Positions 9,156 to 17,085 of a DNA stretch of 64,000 bases are shown here, in pieces. The notes below the pieces were generated by a model. It saw only the letters and a list, made by a program, of their open reading frames with translations, ran no database searches and had not been told where the DNA came from. How positions within the stretch are numbered: position 1 is the stretch's first letter; every line of letters starts with the position of its first letter. The DNA is from Silicimonas sp. GTDB lineage: Bacteria; Pseudomonadota; Alphaproteobacteria; Rhodobacterales; Rhodobacteraceae. The position numbers were made by a program, and so were the translations under genes. The stretch lies in NCBI GenBank assembly GCA_022826205.1, contig JAJDVJ010000163.1, positions 1 to 64,000 on the forward strand. Direction: 5' to 3'.

Positions 9156-9244
9156 GCGCCACTCGCAACCCTGATGCCATCATGACCGGAATGGGGCATG
9201 CCGGACTGACCGGTGGCACCGATCCGGGTTGGCGTGTCGTTTGA
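9152..9244 (+). pseudogene. N-terminal remnant of a second PYROXD2-like oxidoreductase
   Basis: An ATG overlapping the preceding stop (ATGA) opens a 30-codon frame containing DAIMTGMGHAGLTGG. This aligns with DAIIVGGGHNGLTCG at the start of the upstream oxidoreductase and keeps the GxGxxG spacing. The frame then runs into TGA. Such genes are known to occur as translationally coupled tandem pairs, so this is best read as the 5' stump of a deleted partner. The similarity spans only about 15 residues, so chance resemblance is not fully excluded. Confidence 0.55.
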
Positions 9245-9314
9245 CACGGACCACAACGCCGCGATCAACGTCCTGCAAAATGCCGTCGGGGCGTCGTGGT
9301 TCGCAGCAGACTAA
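9225..9314 (+). pseudogene. Fragment resembling the C-terminus of an IS200/IS605-type TnpB
   Basis: In a frame different from the oxidoreductase stump, the sequence reads VSFDTDHNAAINVLQNAVG and ends in TAA at 9312-9314. The D.DHNAA.N core matches the last RuvC motif of TnpB (OrfB) proteins, which typically lies shortly before their C-terminus. No upstream TnpB sequence and no zinc-ribbon cysteines are present, so only a tail would remain. It abuts the truncated oxidoreductase stump, suggesting that an insertion and deletion removed the second oxidoreductase. The match is short, hence the moderate confidence. Confidence 0.5.
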
Positions 9315-9890
9315 ATGTGGCCGGTTACGGCGAGCGTGCCTGCGGAAGTGTCGATCTCGCAAAGCCAGATTGTTGCACGACCGGAAATGTCGGCAAATCC
9401 ATGCCCTGCCAGGTCCGAAAACCGCGACGGATCCAGACATGTTGAGTTTGACAGCCAACACACGCCCGCGCATGGCCTCCATCTGAAGACGCACGTCGCC
9501 CCCGCCTGAACTGCCAATCCTGTCTCCGCTCGCGAATTCGGAGTTGAGCAGCCATGTCCAGAAACCCCAAAATTGCCGGAAGCGCCACAAGGCAACAACA
9601 CCAGGCCGCAGAAGCATGTGCCGTGCGGACCTTTCCAGGGTCGACGCGCTGTCAAGTCACGTGGCAAAGAGCGCATCGGTGACGTGCAACAAAGAAATTG
9701 CATAGGACCCGTGTGCAGCCAAAGGAAACTGAACAGATTTGCCTCGGACGGGACGCGCTAGGAGGCACCGCACGTCCAGGACTGATGGCCGTCGACTGCA
9801 GGGCGCCAGACCGATGGCATGCGTGCCGAGCAAAACTTGCGACAGTCCAATGCTTGACGAGTACCGGATCGGCGGATTTGTTCTCGGTCC
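9315..9890. other. Non-coding stretch upstream of the aminotransferase gene
   Basis: These 576 bases hold no convincing gene. Open frames on both strands lack family resemblance and ribosome sites. The stretch may be decayed sequence left by the event that removed the second oxidoreductase, and its last part must contain the promoter of the following gene unless transcription reads through. Confidence 0.55.
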
Positions 9891-11114
9891 ATGAAAGAAC
9901 TCGACATTGAATTCGTGAGGTCACAGTTCCCGGCGTTTTCCGAGCCGTCGTTGCAAGGCCAGGCATTCTTCGAGAACGCCGGCGGATCATGGACTTGCCG
10001 GTTCGTGACGCAGCGTCTGGAGCGATTCTATCGCGAAAGGAAGGTCCAGCCCTATGGCCCGTTCGAGGCAAGCAGGCTGGCGGGCGAGGAAATGGATGAG
10101 GCGCGAACGCGGCTCGCTGACATACTCGGGGTTGAAGCGGATGAAGTGAGCTTCGGTCCGTCGACGACTCAAAACGCATATGTTTTGGCGCAGGCGTTTC
10201 GTGCGTGGTTGCCCGAGGGTGCGGCCATAGTCGTGACCGACCAGGATCACGAGGCCAACTCGGGGCCATGGCGGCGGCTTGAGGCGTCCGGGATCAAGAT
10301 CCGAGAATGGCGCGTCGACCCGAGCACCGGACATCTGGATCCTTGCGCGCTGGAGCCGCTGCTGGATGGCGCCGCGCTTCTCTGCTTGCCGCATTGCTCG
10401 AACGTTGTCGGCGAGATCAACGATGTCGCAGCCATTGCAGGCATGGCGCACGCCGCTGGAGCGGTCGTTTGCGTAGACGGCGTTTCCTATGCGCCGCACG
10501 GGTTTCCGGATGTCGGGGCGTTGGGCGCGGACATCTACCTGTTCTCGGCATACAAGACCTACGGACCGCATCAGGGCATCATGGTGATGTGCCGTGAGTT
10601 GGGCGAGGCTTTGCCGAACCAGGGACACTTCTTCAATGACAAGGACCTGACAAAACGGTTTGTGCCGGCAGGACCGGATCATGCCCAGGTTGCAGCTTGC
10701 GCAGGGTTGGCGGATTACGTTGATGCGCTGTTCGAATCGATGGGAGGCGGGACGCTTGGGCCGACCGGGCGCGCGCGTGTCGTGCACGATGCCATGCGGA
10801 CTCGGGAGGTGGCGCTGCTGCAACCGCTGCTTGAGTTCCTCGTTGGGCGGAACAATGTGCGCCTCATAGGACCTGGCGATGCCCGGAATCGGGCACCGAC
10901 AGTTGGGGTCCTTGCGGACCGGCCCGGCGAGGATGTCGCGGCCGCGCTTGCGCCAATGGGCATCATGGCGGGCGGGGGGGACTTCTACGCGGTCCGGCCG
11001 CTGCAAGCCATGGGCATTGACCCTGCCCACGGCGTCCTACGGTTGAGCTTCACGCATTACACCAGCGAAGACGAGATCTCGCAGTTGATCACTGCGCTTG
11101 ATCGCGTGCTGTAG
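9891..11114 (+). CDS. Aminotransferase class V-fold PLP-dependent enzyme
   Basis: The 407-residue protein has the type I PLP fold as in cysteine desulfurases and selenocysteine lyases. Visible landmarks are FFENAGGSW near the N-terminus, STTQNAYVLAQAF (phosphate-binding loop region), DQDHEANSGPW (the His that stacks on PLP), VCVDGVSYAPHG (Asp to the pyridine nitrogen) and FSAYKTYGPHQGIM containing the Schiff-base lysine. The usual flexible catalytic-Cys loop of desulfurases is not evident, so desulfurase activity is doubtful; related enzymes act as lyases, epimerases or aminotransferases. ATG 9891 opens the conserved N-terminus. Its link to the upstream oxidoreductase is positional only. Confidence 0.85.
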   Translation: MKELDIEFVRSQFPAFSEPSLQGQAFFENAGGSWTCRFVTQRLERFYRERKVQPYGPFEASRLAGEEMDEARTRLADILGVEADEVSFGPSTTQNAYVLAQAFRAWLPEGAAIVVTDQDHEANSGPWRRLEASGIKIREWRVDPSTGHLDPCALEPLLDGAALLCLPHCSNVVGEINDVAAIAGMAHAAGAVVCVDGVSYAPHGFPDVGALGADIYLFSAYKTYGPHQGIMVMCRELGEALPNQGHFFNDKDLTKRFVPAGPDHAQVAACAGLADYVDALFESMGGGTLGPTGRARVVHDAMRTREVALLQPLLEFLVGRNNVRLIGPGDARNRAPTVGVLADRPGEDVAAALAPMGIMAGGGDFYAVRPLQAMGIDPAHGVLRLSFTHYTSEDEISQLITALDRVL

Positions 11115-11472
11115 TCGGCTCATTGCCGACACGTTCAATCAAATTCGCCCCGATAGTCCCGACCGGAATCGCTCTCGGGTCGCATAGCTGCTGGTTCGGC
11201 AATCGGTTGGGCGATCTACGCAATGCGGGATGCGACAAGGCCATAATCTGTAGTGCGAACGGTCCGGGCAAGGCGCCCCGGATGTGTCTTGCAAGTCCCA
11301 CATCCCTCCTGTGGACGATTGCAGGATCAGAAGTTGCCTTGAAAGGGACTTTGGTCCTTTCGAGGTCGGTTGAGTCGGCCGGTTTGCGAATCGCCCAGGA
11401 CATGTTGTGATCGCCGCCCGCAATCGAGTCGCTTTCGAATGCGTGAATTACTTGAACGCTGGTGGAGGAGAT
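11115..11472. other. Intergenic region upstream of the photolyase gene
   Basis: This 358-base gap has open frames on both strands that resemble nothing recognisable. The only clear signal is the GGAGGAG ribosome site just before ATG 11473. No terminator with a T-run is visible after the aminotransferase gene. Confidence 0.55.
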
Positions 11473-12888
11473 ATGCATGATCCTGTGATCTGGTGGGTGC
11501 GGAAGGATCTTCGTCTTTCGGACAATCCTGCGCTTGCGTCGGCCCTTGAGGCAGGAGGTCCGGTGATTCCGGTCTTCATCTTGGACGAAGTGTTCGAAAC
11601 CTATGGTGCCGCGCCGCTCTGGCGGTTCGGGTTGGGTGTCGAGGAATTTGCGAAGTCGCTGAATGCCGCAGGCTCCCGGCTGATCTGCCATCGCGGGTCC
11701 GCGACGGATGTGTTGCTGAACGTCGCGTCCGAGACCGGAGCCAGGGCGGTCCGGTGGAGCAGGGCGTACGATGCACCGCAGCTTGTTCGCGACAAGGCCG
11801 TGAAGGCCGCCCTGCAGACTGCTGGCATTGACGGAGCAAGCGTTGCGGGAAACGTCCTGTTCGAACCATGGTCGGTTCAGACGAAGGCCGGTGCGCACTT
11901 CCAGGTCTATTCGCCGTTTTGGCGCGCCGTCGGAGGCATCGATGTGGATTCTCCGATGTCCCGCCCCGGGCGACTGCCCGCGCCTGCGACCTGGCCGGCG
12001 AGTGAAGATGTTGCGGGCTGGGGCCTTGCGCGGCCGCTGCGACGAGGTGCGTCAATCGTTGCCCGGCACGTGACGATTGGCGAGGACGCCGCCCGGGACC
12101 GGCTGGAGTCCTTCGCCGAGGAGAGAATGGACAATTACGGCGAGCGACGGGATTATCTTGCGGAGCCGGCAACATCCCGTCTTTCAGAACATCTGGCATG
12201 GGGCGAGATCAGCCCTGCCACGTGCTGGCACTCAGCAGCGCGGCTTGCCCGGGAAGGCAGGCTTGGAGCGGTCTCCTTCCTGAAGGAACTCGCGTGGCGC
12301 GAGTTTGCGTATCACCTTGCCTGGCACACGCCATGGATTCTGGACCGCAACTGGCGGGAAGAGTGGGACCAATTCCCCTGGTCCGACGATGAAGGCACGA
12401 CCGACGTGCGAGCGTGGCGGCAGGGGCGAACCGGCGTGCGCCTTGTCGATGCGGCGATGCGGGAACTCTACGTCACCGGATACATGCACAACCGTGCCCG
12501 CATGATCGTGGCGAGTTTCCTGACGAAGCACCTGATGACGCATTGGCGGGTGGGGCAACGCTGGTTCGAGGAGTGCCTGACCGACTGGGACCCGGCCTCG
12601 AATGCCATGGGATGGCAGTGGACGGCGGGAAGCGGGCCGGATGCGGCGCCCTACTTTCGGGTGTTCAATCCGGATGCACAGCAGAAGAAATTCGATCGGG
12701 ACGGCGCCTATGTCCGTCGCTGGATCGCGGAAGGCGAGGCAACCCCGTCGGCGACCGCTCAGTCTTACTTTGATGCAGTTCCGGAAAGCTGGGGGCTGTC
12801 GCCGACGGATGCCTATCCCGAGCCGGTGGTGGACCTGGCAGAGGGTCGCGCTCGCGCGCTCGCGGCCTACAAGTCCCGGTCGTTCTGA
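11473..12888 (+). CDS. phr: Deoxyribodipyrimidine photolyase / cryptochrome family
   Basis: The 471-residue flavoprotein repairs UV-induced pyrimidine dimers in DNA using light. It has an N-terminal Rossmann antenna-binding domain (VIWWVRKDLRLSDNPAL) and a helical FAD domain. The FAD domain contains FLKELAWREFAYHLAWHTPW, RQGRTGVRLVDAAMRELYVTG, YMHNRARMIVASFLTKHL, DWDPASNAMGWQWTAGSG and PYFRVFNPDAQQKKFD, which are the conserved cofactor and DNA-contact segments of class I CPD photolyases. ATG 11473 has a strong GGAGGAG site at 11464-11470, which rules out the longer frame from 11407. The gene is alone on its transcript as far as can be seen. Confidence 0.95.
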   Translation: MHDPVIWWVRKDLRLSDNPALASALEAGGPVIPVFILDEVFETYGAAPLWRFGLGVEEFAKSLNAAGSRLICHRGSATDVLLNVASETGARAVRWSRAYDAPQLVRDKAVKAALQTAGIDGASVAGNVLFEPWSVQTKAGAHFQVYSPFWRAVGGIDVDSPMSRPGRLPAPATWPASEDVAGWGLARPLRRGASIVARHVTIGEDAARDRLESFAEERMDNYGERRDYLAEPATSRLSEHLAWGEISPATCWHSAARLAREGRLGAVSFLKELAWREFAYHLAWHTPWILDRNWREEWDQFPWSDDEGTTDVRAWRQGRTGVRLVDAAMRELYVTGYMHNRARMIVASFLTKHLMTHWRVGQRWFEECLTDWDPASNAMGWQWTAGSGPDAAPYFRVFNPDAQQKKFDRDGAYVRRWIAEGEATPSATAQSYFDAVPESWGLSPTDAYPEPVVDLAEGRARALAAYKSRSF

Positions 12889-13075
12889 ACGACGAACCGC
12901 GAAAATGCGCATGGGCGGTCGGCGCGGGCTTGTCCGAATCGCACCAGTCGCGACAGCCCGGCCAATGCTCAAATCACCCGGTTCGCATGCATGTTCCTCA
13001 GCGTGCACTATGCAGGCAGTGCGTGTTGATCGCGTGACTGATTCGGCTGATTTCAGATGCCTTTTCCATATTTCT

Positions 13076-13102
13076 TGGGAATTCATGGGAAAATTCTTGG
13101 GA
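13076..13102 (+). promoter_or_regulatory. Three TGGGA repeats, candidate MraZ-binding boxes
   Basis: TGGGA occurs at 13076-13080, 13086-13090 and 13098-13102, with 10- and 12-base periods; a weaker TGGAA follows at 13120. In Escherichia coli, MraZ represses its own operon by binding TGGGN repeats separated by 5 nt. The first two copies here have exactly that spacing. They lie about 385 bp upstream of mraZ and just upstream of the best promoter candidate. Binding is an inference. Confidence 0.55.
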
Positions 13103-13129
13103 GCATATATAGCGTTTCTTGGAAAGAAA

Positions 13130-13158
13130 TTGACCAAGAGTAACAAGATTTAGATACA
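13130..13158 (+). promoter_or_regulatory. Candidate promoter of the mraZ (dcw) operon
   Basis: TTGACC at 13130-13135 is followed after 17 bases by GATACA at 13153-13158; alternatively TAGATA lies at 13151-13156 with 15-base spacing. The region 13060-13215 is markedly AT-rich compared with its surroundings. It lies about 330 bp before the mraZ start, consistent with the long leader known for the dcw operon of Rhodobacter sphaeroides. Confidence 0.45.
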
Positions 13159-13484
13159 AATTGGCAAGAGTAAGTTCAAACTTCCGCAGTTATTGAAAAA
13201 ATGTGCTTGCATTCCATGCTTTCCCATGTAGTATTTCCGATACCGGAACGAGCGGGACGGAAATCGGGACGAATCGATCCCGGAAACGAGGCAAGAGGTT
13301 TCATACAGGCTCCCCTCATCCGAGACGAAAGATCCGGCGCGCGGGCGAGCAGACATCCCCCCAGGTGGCGCGCGCAGCTGGACCTTCCCGGGAACGGGAC
13401 GAGGGCGGCGGATCGGATACTCTGGCAGCAATCCGATCCGCCGTTCTCCGTGTGAGGGACCGGAACAGGAGGCTCTGCGGGACA
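13159..13484 (+). ncRNA. Long structured 5' leader of the dcw operon, candidate UpsM-like sRNA
   Basis: About 300 nt of apparently untranslated sequence precede mraZ. The last part forms a very stable hairpin with perfect 13-bp arms (cggcggatcggat at 13406-13418 and its complement at 13431-13443) and a 12-nt loop; it is followed by only a weak pyrimidine stretch. The mraZ ribosome site AGGAGG lies at 13467-13472. In R. sphaeroides an unusually long dcw leader yields the sRNA UpsM. The position and architecture here are similar; sequence homology was not tested. Confidence 0.5.
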
Positions 13485-13985
13485 GTGGTTCGGAGATTCA
13501 GAGGCGAGGGCGTCCAGAAGGTGGACACCAAGGGGCGGGTCTCGATTCCCGCCAGCTATCGAACCGTGCTGCGCGACGGCGATCCGAACTGGTCGGAAGG
13601 CAAGATGCCCGAATTCGTCCTTGTATACGGCGACAGCCGACGGGACTTCCTTGAGTGCTTCACGGTCGATGCGGCGAACGAGGTGGACGAGCGGATCAGC
13701 CGGATGCCGCGCGGATCCCGAAGGCGTCGCGCCTTGGAGCGTCTATTCAACGGCCAGTCACTGTCCGCCTCGGTCGACGAGACGGGGCGCATCGTGCTGC
13801 CTCTCAAGCAACGTCAGAAAATAAGCATCGAGGACAAGGCCTACTTCGTGGCGATGGGGGATACGTTCCAGATCTGGAAGCCCGAATCCTACATGGCGTC
13901 GGAGGCCCCGATTGACGAGTTGCTGGACACAATGCCGGAAGGCGCTGACATCTGGACCCTTCTGGAAGACGGTGAAGGCGACTAG
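13485..13985 (+). CDS. mraZ: Transcriptional regulator MraZ
   Basis: The 166-residue protein contains two SpoVT/AbrB-like domains, each with the characteristic motif: VDTKGRVSIPASYR near residue 12 and VDETGRIVLPLKQR near residue 95. MraZ forms a ring-shaped oligomer, binds DNA upstream of its own gene and controls the division and cell-wall cluster. GTG at 13485 was chosen because it yields the typical alphaproteobacterial start (VRRFRGE.VQKVD) and has AGGAGG 12 nt upstream; longer in-frame extensions lie in the structured leader. It is followed by rsmH after 3 nt. Candidate target repeats lie at 13076-13102. Confidence 0.93.
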   Translation: MVRRFRGEGVQKVDTKGRVSIPASYRTVLRDGDPNWSEGKMPEFVLVYGDSRRDFLECFTVDAANEVDERISRMPRGSRRRRALERLFNGQSLSASVDETGRIVLPLKQRQKISIEDKAYFVAMGDTFQIWKPESYMASEAPIDELLDTMPEGADIWTLLEDGEGD

Positions 13986-13988
13986 GCG

Positions 13989-14978
13989 ATGTCCGCCGCC
14001 GCCTGCGAGGCCGCCGGGCCGCCGCACGTTCCCGTTCTCCTTGACGCCATCCTGACCATGTGTGCGCCCGTGCGCGGCGTTTGGCTCGACGGAACCTTTG
14101 GAGCGGGGGGACATTCCCGGGGCCTGCTCGATGCAGGCGCGGATCGGGTGATCGCAATGGATCGTGATCCGAACGTGTTTGAGATGGCTGAGGACTGGGC
14201 GGGAGCCTATGGCAACCGGCTGGATCTCGTCGAGGGAACGTTTTCCGAACTGGATCGTCATGTGAATCTGGATCTGGACGGCGTAGTCCTGGATCTGGGC
14301 GTGTCTTCCATGCAGCTCGATCAGGCAGAGCGAGGCTTCTCGTTCCTGGTGGACGGACCGCTGGACATGAGAATGAGTGGTTCTGGCAGGAGTGCTGCCG
14401 ACATCGTTGGAGGAGTGAGCGAAACGGTGCTCGCGGACATCCTCTTTCACTATGGAGAGGAACGGGCGGCGCGCTCGATAGCACGTGCCATCGTCAATCA
14501 GCGGAAGGACGCGCCGATCAAGACGACGCAAGCTCTTGCAAAGACCATCGAGGCTGTCCTGCCACGGCGGAAGCCGGGTGCAAGCCACCCGGCAACACGC
14601 ACGTTTCAGGCCCTAAGGATCGCAGTGAATGACGAATTCACGCAATTGGCTTCCGGGCTGGAGTCCGCCGAACGGGCACTTCGACCCGGCGGCTGGCTTG
14701 CCGTGGTGAGTTTCCATTCGCTCGAGGACCGGGTCGTGAAACGATTCTTCCAAGAGCGTTCTGGCCGAGGAGGTCGAGCAAGTCGGCACCAGCCAGAAGG
14801 TCCGGCGCGGGAGCCGTGCTTTGTTGCCCGCAACAAGGCGGTCTTTCCATCTGCGGCAGAGGTGGCACGCAACCCGCGTGCGCGGTCTGCAAGGTTGCGG
14901 CTCGGTCGGCGCACGGAAGCGTCAGCCACTCCCGCAGACCGGTCGCGGCTGGGGCTGCCAAGGGAGATATTGCCGTGA
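13989..14978 (+). CDS. rsmH: 16S rRNA m4C1402 methyltransferase RsmH
   Basis: The 329-residue S-adenosylmethionine-dependent enzyme methylates N4 of C1402 in 16S rRNA. It opens with [10 protein letters not shown], then the SAM-binding loop [20 protein letters not shown] for the ribose contact, the catalytic-site strand [16 protein letters not shown], and [14 protein letters not shown], all diagnostic of RsmH (MraW). The C-terminal [14 protein letters not shown] motif is also present. Length fits the family. The stop overlaps the GTG of ftsL (GTGA), so the two are translationally coupled. Confidence 0.97.
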   Translation: MSAAACEAAGPPHVPVLLDAILTMCAPVRGVWLDGTFGAGGHSRGLLDAGADRVIAMDRDPNVFEMAEDWAGAYGNRLDLVEGTFSELDRHVNLDLDGVVLDLGVSSMQLDQAERGFSFLVDGPLDMRMSGSGRSAADIVGGVSETVLADILFHYGEERAARSIARAIVNQRKDAPIKTTQALAKTIEAVLPRRKPGASHPATRTFQALRIAVNDEFTQLASGLESAERALRPGGWLAVVSFHSLEDRVVKRFFQERSGRGGRASRHQPEGPAREPCFVARNKAVFPSAAEVARNPRARSARLRLGRRTEASATPADRSRLGLPREILP

Positions 14979-15301
14979 AGACGCTCTTCTATCTTGTCAC
15001 CGCAACCGCGGTCCTGGCGTTGGCGGTCTGGGCGTATCGTCAGAACTACGAAACCCAGGCGCGCTTGAAGGAAGTGGACGGGTTGCACGCGGAAATCGCA
15101 AACTTGCGCGGGCGGGCGTCGATGTTGCGTGCCGAATGGGCGTACCTGAACAAGCCTGAGCGGCTGGAAGATCTCGCGACCCAGAACTTTGACCGGCTGC
15201 GGCTTCTGGAACTTGGTCCAGGCAATTTCCGGCGGATCGATCAGATTCCGTACCCGGAAGCGCCAGCCCTCGCGGTCTCGCTTGATGGAGGCGACGAATG
15301 A
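14975..15301 (+). CDS. ftsL: Cell division protein FtsL
   Basis: The 108-residue bitopic membrane protein has one N-terminal hydrophobic helix ([18 protein letters not shown]) followed by a short periplasmic coiled coil and the sequence [15 protein letters not shown], which is typical of alphaproteobacterial FtsL. It bridges FtsQ/FtsB with FtsI/FtsW in the divisome. GTG 14975 overlaps the rsmH stop and puts the membrane helix at the N-terminus; the longer open frame from 14816 lies inside rsmH. Its own stop overlaps the ftsI start by ATGA. Confidence 0.93.
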   Translation: MKTLFYLVTATAVLALAVWAYRQNYETQARLKEVDGLHAEIANLRGRASMLRAEWAYLNKPERLEDLATQNFDRLRLLELGPGNFRRIDQIPYPEAPALAVSLDGGDE

Positions 15302-17076
15302 CCAGAATTCCGCTTCGGCCATTGGCCCGGATCCTTGCGGCGCGCCAAACGGGCGAAAATCCGGATGAGATCGAGCGCGACAACCTCGCAGCGCGCCATG
15401 AGGCTGGCCGCGACGGCCTGCGCGAGCGTGCCGAGGGCCGTCTTCTGGCGCTAGGCTTGGTTTTCCTGGTCGCGTTCTTGACTGTCGGCGTAAAGATGGC
15501 GGTTCTGGCCACGTCGGATCCAGCCGAGCCGAAGGCGGCGGCGAGCGGCACGCAGATCGTTGCCTCGCGCGCGGACATTACCGACCGGAACGGACGCATT
15601 CTCGCGACCAACCTGTCGACACATTCCGTCTATGCCCAGCCGCAGCACCTTGTCAGTCCGGACGTTGCCGCACGGGAACTGGCGAGGATCTTTCCCAGTC
15701 TCGACGAGGAACGCTTGCAGCGTCAGTTCACCGGGTCAAAGAAATTCCTTTGGATCAAGCGCCGGATCAGCCCCGAGCAGCAGGATGCAGTCCAGGACAT
15801 TGGCGAACCCGGTCTCCTCTTCGGGCCGAGGGAGATGAGGCTGTATCCAAACGGGCGGCTTGCCGCGCATGTGCTGGGCGGGGCGAGCTTTGGCCGCGAG
15901 GGAGTGAGCGCGGCCGAACTCGTCGGCGTTGCTGGCATCGAAAAGGCGCTGGATGACGAGTTGCGTGATCCCGGTCGCGGCGACGTGCCATTGATCCTGT
16001 CGCTGGACTTGACCGTCCAGGCCGCTGTCGAGCACGTGCTTGAAGGCGGGATGCGCGTACTGAATGCCAAGGGCGCGACCGCCGTCCTGATGGATGCCCG
16101 AAACGGGGAGATCCTGAGCCTCGTCAGCCTTCCGGACTTCGATCCGAACGACAGGCCGTCGCATGTGGCGGCGGGAGAGCCGTCTGACAATCCGCTCTTC
16201 AACCGTGCCGCGCAGGGCGTCTACGAGCTGGGCTCGACCTTCAAGGTCTTCGCGGCGGCCCAAGGCCTTGATGAGCAACTGGTCGCCCGTGACACCTTGA
16301 TCGACACCAGGGGTCCGCTCAGATGGGGCCGGTATTCGATCAATGACTTTCGAAACTACGGCCCGACCCTGAGCGTCGAGGATGTCGTCGTCAAATCCTC
16401 GAACATCGGAACCGCCCGGATCGCCATGATGATCGGGGAGGAGCGGCAAAAGGAGTTCCTTGAACGTCTCGGCCTGTTCTCGCCCGTGCCGCTCGAACTG
16501 GTCGAGGCGCGAACTGCACGGCCGCTCGTACCTAGGAACTGGTCAGAAATTCATACGATCACAGTGTCTTACGGCCATGGAATCTCGGTTTCGCCGCTGC
16601 ATCTTGCTGCGGCATATGCGTCGATTCTGAATGGAGGCACGAAAGTCGTGCCGACACTCGTCAAGGGAGCAGAGCCTACCGGCGAGCGGGTCGTGAGCGC
16701 CGAGACGTCGAGGCACATGCGGGAAATCCTTCGACTGGTCGTGACAAGAGGGACGGCGAGACAGGCGGAGGTCGCCGGATATCACGTTGCGGGCAAGACA
16801 GGGACAGCAGACAAGCCGAAGCCCCGAGGCGGATATTATGACGACAAGGTCATTGCCACGTTTGCGGGCGTTTTTCCGGCCAATGATCCAAGGTACGTGC
16901 TTGTTGTCGTTCTAGACGAGCCAGTCGAAACCAGCGGTCCGGATCCACGGCGAACGGCAGGCTGGACGGCAGTTCCCGTGGCCGCGGAGATCATTCGCCG
17001 TGCCGCGCCCGTTCTAGGACTTGCGCCAGACGTTGAAAGCCCCGGCAGACAAGGTGTAACGTTGGCGCAGTTCTGA
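15298..17076 (+). CDS. ftsI: Peptidoglycan D,D-transpeptidase FtsI (PBP3)
   Basis: The 592-residue division-specific penicillin-binding protein cross-links septal peptidoglycan. There is a cytoplasmic tail, one membrane helix at about residues 50-70 (LALGLVFLVAFLTVGVKMAV), a dimerisation/pedestal domain with DITDRNGRILATNL, and a transpeptidase domain. The three active-site motifs are visible: STFK (catalytic Ser, in YELGSTFKVFAA), SSN in VVKSSNIGTARI, and KTG in VAGKTGTADKPK. The start ATG overlaps the ftsL stop, and murE follows after a 9-nt gap. Confidence 0.96.
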   Translation: MTRIPLRPLARILAARQTGENPDEIERDNLAARHEAGRDGLRERAEGRLLALGLVFLVAFLTVGVKMAVLATSDPAEPKAAASGTQIVASRADITDRNGRILATNLSTHSVYAQPQHLVSPDVAARELARIFPSLDEERLQRQFTGSKKFLWIKRRISPEQQDAVQDIGEPGLLFGPREMRLYPNGRLAAHVLGGASFGREGVSAAELVGVAGIEKALDDELRDPGRGDVPLILSLDLTVQAAVEHVLEGGMRVLNAKGATAVLMDARNGEILSLVSLPDFDPNDRPSHVAAGEPSDNPLFNRAAQGVYELGSTFKVFAAAQGLDEQLVARDTLIDTRGPLRWGRYSINDFRNYGPTLSVEDVVVKSSNIGTARIAMMIGEERQKEFLERLGLFSPVPLELVEARTARPLVPRNWSEIHTITVSYGHGISVSPLHLAAAYASILNGGTKVVPTLVKGAEPTGERVVSAETSRHMREILRLVVTRGTARQAEVAGYHVAGKTGTADKPKPRGGYYDDKVIATFAGVFPANDPRYVLVVVLDEPVETSGPDPRRTAGWTAVPVAAEIIRRAAPVLGLAPDVESPGRQGVTLAQF

Positions 17077-17085
17077 TCAGGGGCC

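Noticed and set aside
9652-10269. Minus-strand frame of 205 codons overlapping the aminotransferase start
   Set aside because: It is largely antisense to the aminotransferase coding region and has shadow-like composition.
11123-11410. Plus-strand frame of 95 codons between the aminotransferase and photolyase genes
   Set aside because: No ribosome site, no recognisable motif, and an equally open minus-strand frame over the same DNA.
13106-13111. TATATA as a -10 element of a second dcw promoter
   Set aside because: No acceptable -35 element at 16-18 bp upstream; the TTGACC-17-GATACA pair is better.
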